Below are positions 5,868 to 8,372 of a stretch of 8,372 nt of DNA, piece after piece. Position 1 is the stretch's first letter, and every line of letters begins with the position of its first letter. Below the pieces are notes generated by a model. It was not told where the DNA came from. It saw only the letters and a list, made by a program, of their open reading frames with translations, and made no database searches. A program made the translations under genes and the position numbers. The stretch comes from an uncultured Eubacteriales bacterium (GTDB lineage: Bacteria > Bacillota > Clostridia > Christensenellales > Aristaeellaceae), in NCBI GenBank assembly GCA_900548125.1, contig URJN01000086.1:1-8372 (forward strand), in the 5' to 3' direction.

Positions 5868-6623
5868 TCAATAATTGCTTTCTCCGGCGAATGCGCGGAT
5901 TGCCTCGCTGCGGTTGCCGCCCAGAACCTGCTGCGCGGGTCCGTCCTCAACGACGCGCCCGTCTGCCATATAGATGACGCGGTCCGCGACGTCGCGGGCG
6001 AAGTTCATTTCATGCGTGACAACGATCATCGTACGCTTTTCGTCGGCAAGCTGACGGATGACGCCCAGCACCTCCTGCGTGAGCTGAGGATCCAGCGCGC
6101 TGGTCGGCTCGTCGAAGCAGAGGATTTCCGGATCCATAGCGAGTGCGCGGGCGATGGCGACGCGCTGGCATTGTCCGCCGGAGAGACTGCAGGGGTAGGC
6201 GTTCGCTTTATCCGCCAGACCGACCTTTTCCAGCAGGAGCATGGCTTTCTGCTCGGCTTCCTGACGGCTGCGATGCAGAACGAGCTGCTGAGGCGCGGTG
6301 AGGTTGCGCAGAACGGTGTAATGCGGAAAGAGGTTATAATCCTGAAAGACCAGCCCCATTTTCAGGCATAGACCGCGCAGGTCTTTGTCCTTCTGATAAT
6401 GCGCCGTGTTGTCCGCGCCGGTCGTGACCATCGGCTGACCGTCGATGCGGATTTCACCGCTGTCGATGGTTTCCAAGTGGTTCAGGCAGCGCAGGAGCGT
6501 GCTTTTGCCCGAACCGCTTCTGCCGATGATGGCGACGACTTCGCCGCGTGCGACGCGGACGGTCACGCCCTTCAGCACCTCGTTGTCTCCGAATTTTTTC
6601 TGAATGTCAATCGCCTGAAGCAT
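5868..6623 (-). CDS. Polar amino-acid ABC transporter ATP-binding protein (GlnQ/HisP type)
   Basis: A 251-residue ATPase that energises uptake of a polar amino acid. Motifs: Walker A GRSGSGKST (34-42), Q-loop Gln94 in LVFQDYNLFPH, signature LSGGQCQRVAIARAL (147-161, with Cys where Gln is usual), Walker B ILCFDEPTSALDP with E172, and switch His204 in VVTHEM. The FDEPTSALDP and THEMNFARDVADR segments are typical of the GlnQ/ArtP/HisP group. There is no C-terminal regulatory domain, as usual for this group. AAAGGAG lies 6 nt before the ATG, and only 16 nt separate it from the permease stop, so the two are co-transcribed. It is followed within 8 nt by a long hairpin that probably ends the operon. 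The amino acid cannot be told from the ATPase. Confidence 0.96.
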   Translation of the reverse strand: MLQAIDIQKKFGDNEVLKGVTVRVARGEVVAIIGRSGSGKSTLLRCLNHLETIDSGEIRIDGQPMVTTGADNTAHYQKDKDLRGLCLKMGLVFQDYNLFPHYTVLRNLTAPQQLVLHRSRQEAEQKAMLLLEKVGLADKANAYPCSLSGGQCQRVAIARALAMDPEILCFDEPTSALDPQLTQEVLGVIRQLADEKRTMIVVTHEMNFARDVADRVIYMADGRVVEDGPAQQVLGGNRSEAIRAFAGESNY

Positions 6624-6639
6624 GATAGACTCCTTTAGG

Positions 6640-7305
6640 TCAGTCCTTGTAATACGCCATGCGGCGGTTAAGACGGTTGAAGATGAGCGAAACCACGCCG
6701 TTCATCAGCAGATAGAACAAACCCGCGACGAACAGCGGCTCAATCGACGCCGTGCGGCTCGCTTCGTTCTTCGCCGCCCGAAACAATTCGGAAACGGCGA
6801 TGACATTTGCCAGCGAGGTATCCTTGACCAGCGTGATGACCTCGTTGCTGACCGGCAGAAGGACGCGCTTCGCCACCTGAGGCAGGACGATATGGAAGAA
6901 CGTCTGCGCCTTCGTCAAGCCGAGAACCTGACTGGCTTCGTGCTGCCCGACCGGAATGGATTGGATGCCGCCGCGGAAGATCTCGGCAAAATATGCCGCA
7001 TAGTTCAGCGAGAAGGACAGTATGGTGGCGTTCATGCGATCCAGATTCACGCCGGTCAGCGTCGGAATGGCGAAATAGATGGCGAAAATCTGGAGCATCA
7101 GCGGCGTGCCGCGCATCACGAGGATATACAGCGAGATCGGTGCGCTGATGATCTTCTTTTTGCTCATGCGCAGAAGCGCAAGGGCAAGACCGAGCGGCAG
7201 GGAGAAAATCAGCGTGAAACAGAAGATGAGCAGCGTGTTGCCAAAACCGCCCATCATGGAGAGAATCAGCTTCATCAGCGCGTCGAAATTGTTGAAATAC
7301 CTCAT
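6640..7305 (-). CDS. Polar amino-acid ABC transporter permease (HisM/GlnP type)
   Basis: A 221-residue membrane subunit of the amino-acid importer. Seen: hydrophobic segments near residues 20-46, 52-64, 69-84, 92-109 and 187-209; the family motif MRGTPLMLQ (64-72); an EAA-type cytoplasmic loop at 120-143 beginning GQHEASQVLGL and ending FHIVLPQ; and VKDTSLANVIAVSEL (160-174), all standard for HisM/GlnP permeases. Only one permease gene is present, so the channel is likely a homodimer. GGAGG 5 nt upstream of the ATG supports the start. An 88-nt gap holding a hairpin separates it from the binding-protein gene upstream, and the ATPase follows 16 nt downstream. Confidence 0.95.
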   Translation of the reverse strand: MRYFNNFDALMKLILSMMGGFGNTLLIFCFTLIFSLPLGLALALLRMSKKKIISAPISLYILVMRGTPLMLQIFAIYFAIPTLTGVNLDRMNATILSFSLNYAAYFAEIFRGGIQSIPVGQHEASQVLGLTKAQTFFHIVLPQVAKRVLLPVSNEVITLVKDTSLANVIAVSELFRAAKNEASRTASIEPLFVAGLFYLLMNGVVSLIFNRLNRRMAYYKD

Positions 7306-7353
7306 GAAAGCCTCCGGGGTTCAGGAATTGAAGGAAGAGAGGGGAATCGTACG

Positions 7354-7376
7354 AAAAGGGCGCCTTGCGGCAGCCC
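7354..7376 (-). terminator. Intra-operon hairpin with T-run, after the binding-protein gene
   Basis: In minus-strand RNA, GGGC plus GCC pairs with GGCGCCC around a GCAA tetraloop, with one bulged U, followed directly by UUUU. It begins 17 nt after the stop of the binding-protein gene and ends before the permease. The short T-run suggests partial termination or protection of the upstream message, which fits the excess of binding protein usually needed over membrane subunits. Confidence 0.6.
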
Positions 7377-7393
7377 AATCGTTTTCCCTTGTT

Positions 7394-8215
7394 TTATTTT
7401 TTGTAATCCGCGGCGTACTTGGAAACCAGCGTGATGTCGTTTGCGAACCAGTTGGCGCGGATGGCGTCGAGCGTGCCGTCCTCAGCCATGGCGATGAGCG
7501 TTTCGCTGACGGCGTCTGCGAGCGTATCCTCGCCCTTGCGGAAGGCAATGCCGTATTCCTCGGCATCCATGACCTCCGGCAGAACGGTGAAGAGCGTCGG
7601 GTCATCCTGCTGAGCGATGTAGTAGTTGCCGACAACGGAGTCGATCAGCAGAACGTCGATGCCGCCCAGCTTGAGATCCATCAGCGCGGCGACGAAATCA
7701 TCATACAGCGCGACCTCCGCGACGGAATCCTTGAGGTCGGGGTTGGCGTTCAGCACGTCTACCGAGCTGGAGCCTGCCTGCGTGCCCAGCACCTTGCCCG
7801 CCAGCTCATCCTTGGATGTGATGCCGGAGTCCGTGCGGACGACGAGAATCTGCTCGTTGGCAAGATACGGGATGGAGAAGGTCAGCTGCTCAATGCGTTC
7901 GGGGGTCATCGTCAGACCGGACCAGATGCAGTCGATGTTTTTGCCCGAAAGCTCAAGCTCCTTGGAGTCCCACGCAATCGGCTGGAGGACAAGTTCCACA
8001 CCCAGGCGCGAGGTGACTTCCTTCGCCAAGTCGATGTCAAAGCCGACGTGATCGCCCTTTTCATCGACAAAGCCCATCGGCGGATATTCCTCATCAAAGC
8101 CCATCACGAAAGTTCCCTTTGCCTGCACATCGGCAAGACCGGTATCTTCAGCGAGGGCGGCGGCGCAGCAGAGCGTCATCACAGAGGCAAGCAGAGCGGC
8201 AAGAAACTTTTTCAT
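7394..8215 (-). CDS. Polar amino-acid ABC transporter substrate-binding protein
   Basis: A 273-residue extracytoplasmic receptor of the bacterial family 3 (GlnH/HisJ-type) binding proteins. Residues 1-22 form a signal peptide ending in AALA before Glu23, a signal peptidase I-like site. C16 and C17 are not preceded by an acceptable lipobox. The mature domain shows FDEEYPPMGFVDE (40-52), GFDIDLAKEV (58-67), DCIWSGLTMTPER (95-107; the Arg of this motif usually holds the ligand carboxylate) and GTQAGSSS (144-151). D192 is in LLIDSVVGNYY, an Asp usually involved in ligand amine binding. This is consistent with an alpha-amino acid ligand, but the side-chain specificity is not readable. AAAGGAG lies 9 nt before the ATG. 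It is the first gene of its operon. Confidence 0.95.
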   Translation of the reverse strand: MKKFLAALLASVMTLCCAAALAEDTGLADVQAKGTFVMGFDEEYPPMGFVDEKGDHVGFDIDLAKEVTSRLGVELVLQPIAWDSKELELSGKNIDCIWSGLTMTPERIEQLTFSIPYLANEQILVVRTDSGITSKDELAGKVLGTQAGSSSVDVLNANPDLKDSVAEVALYDDFVAALMDLKLGGIDVLLIDSVVGNYYIAQQDDPTLFTVLPEVMDAEEYGIAFRKGEDTLADAVSETLIAMAEDGTLDAIRANWFANDITLVSKYAADYKK

Positions 8216-8239
8216 AGGGGGTTGCTCCTTTCTTCGTAG

Positions 8240-8259
8240 ATCCGGAATAGAGTCCGGAT
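8240..8259 (-). other. Leader hairpin in the amino-acid operon 5' UTR
   Basis: ATCCGGA and TCCGGAT form a perfect 7-bp stem with a 6-nt loop in the transcribed leader, about 15 nt upstream of the ribosome site of the binding-protein gene. No T-run follows, so it is not a terminator. It may stabilise the message 5' end or be a protein-binding dyad. Confidence 0.45.
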
Positions 8260-8264
8260 GGTTT

Positions 8265-8298
8265 GCTTTAATGTGCTATCGCTTTAACGTGATAAAGC
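8265..8298. promoter_or_regulatory. Candidate operator: repeated GCTTTA half-sites
   Basis: On the plus strand, GCTTTAATGTG (8265-8275) and GCTTTAACGTG (8281-8291) form a direct repeat with a 16-bp period and one difference. GCTTTA (8281-8286) also pairs with TAAAGC (8293-8298) as an inverted repeat with a 6-bp spacer. The inverted repeat covers the -10 and the predicted start, a position where a bound repressor would block the promoter. The binding protein is not identifiable from the window. Confidence 0.45.
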
Positions 8299-8346
8299 AT
8301 ACCACGAAGACGGGGCGGTTGTCAACTGTTTTTTCAGATTTTTTTT
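8296..8346 (-). promoter_or_regulatory. Sigma-A promoter of the amino-acid ABC operon
   Basis: On the minus strand, TTGACA (8325-8320) is followed after 18 nt by TATGCT (8301-8296), which is preceded by TGG, giving an extended -10 (TGnTATGCT). A-tracts upstream of the -35 (8346-8339 and 8335-8330) resemble an UP element. The start would fall near 8289, leaving a leader of about 74 nt before the ATG at 8215. Confidence 0.75.
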
Positions 8347-8372
8347 AACGTATAGGAAATTGCACAAAATCG

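Noticed and set aside
5665..5871. A 68-codon minus-strand open frame between the amino-acid ATPase and potA.
   Set aside because: It runs through the long hairpin and into the potA promoter, resembles no domain I know, and has no clear ribosome site.
8216..8289. Riboswitch or T-box leader upstream of the amino-acid receptor gene.
   Set aside because: The predicted leader is only about 74 nt with one small hairpin; no T-box sequence, antiterminator or terminator pair is seen.

Overview
The window reads as a block of chromosome from a moderately GC-rich Clostridia-type Firmicute, possibly in the Oscillospirales/Christensenellales range. This is inferred from gene content, AAGGAGG-like ribosome sites, consensus sigma-A promoters and the style of the signal peptides; no rRNA or marker gene is present to confirm it. 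All eight supported genes lie on the minus strand, so transcription runs from high to low coordinates. The long plus-strand open frames are shadows of these genes.

In transcription order, the first unit (8215 down to 5868) is a polar amino-acid ABC importer: periplasmic-type binding protein, a single HisM/GlnP-type permease and a GlnQ-type ATPase. It has a promoter with a TTGACA -35 and an extended -10. Repeated GCTTTA/TAAAGC half-sites overlap the -10 and start region. A GNRA-capped hairpin with a short T-run lies between the binding-protein and permease genes. The unit closes with an 86-nt imperfect hairpin and T-run just after the ATPase stop.

The second unit (5580 down to 1715) is a complete potABCD polyamine-type importer in canonical order. 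It is driven by a perfect TTGACA-17-TATAAT promoter whose -10 lies in one arm of a 9-bp inverted repeat. potA/potB and potB/potC overlap. potC and potD are separated by a stem-loop. The PotD-like binding protein lacks several residues known to contact spermidine in E. coli PotD, so its ligand is uncertain.

The last gene (1480 down to 86) is an amidohydrolase of the D-aminoacylase / N-acyl-D-amino-acid deacylase family. It is separated from potD by 234 bp holding a chain of hairpins and a 21-bp-stem terminator, so it is probably only partly coupled to potABCD.

The genes themselves are familiar families. The most unusual content is non-coding: structured elements follow potD, the amidohydrolase and the amino-acid ATPase gene, and two of them share a stem-loop whose arms differ while pairing is kept. 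Where these stems deviate from Watson-Crick pairing by a transition, the pair is G-U in minus-strand RNA and A-C in plus-strand RNA. This points to elements that work as RNA in the sense of the genes. No gene-free stretch exceeds 300 bases, and I see no RNA genes, CRISPR array, insertion sequence or phage remnant.
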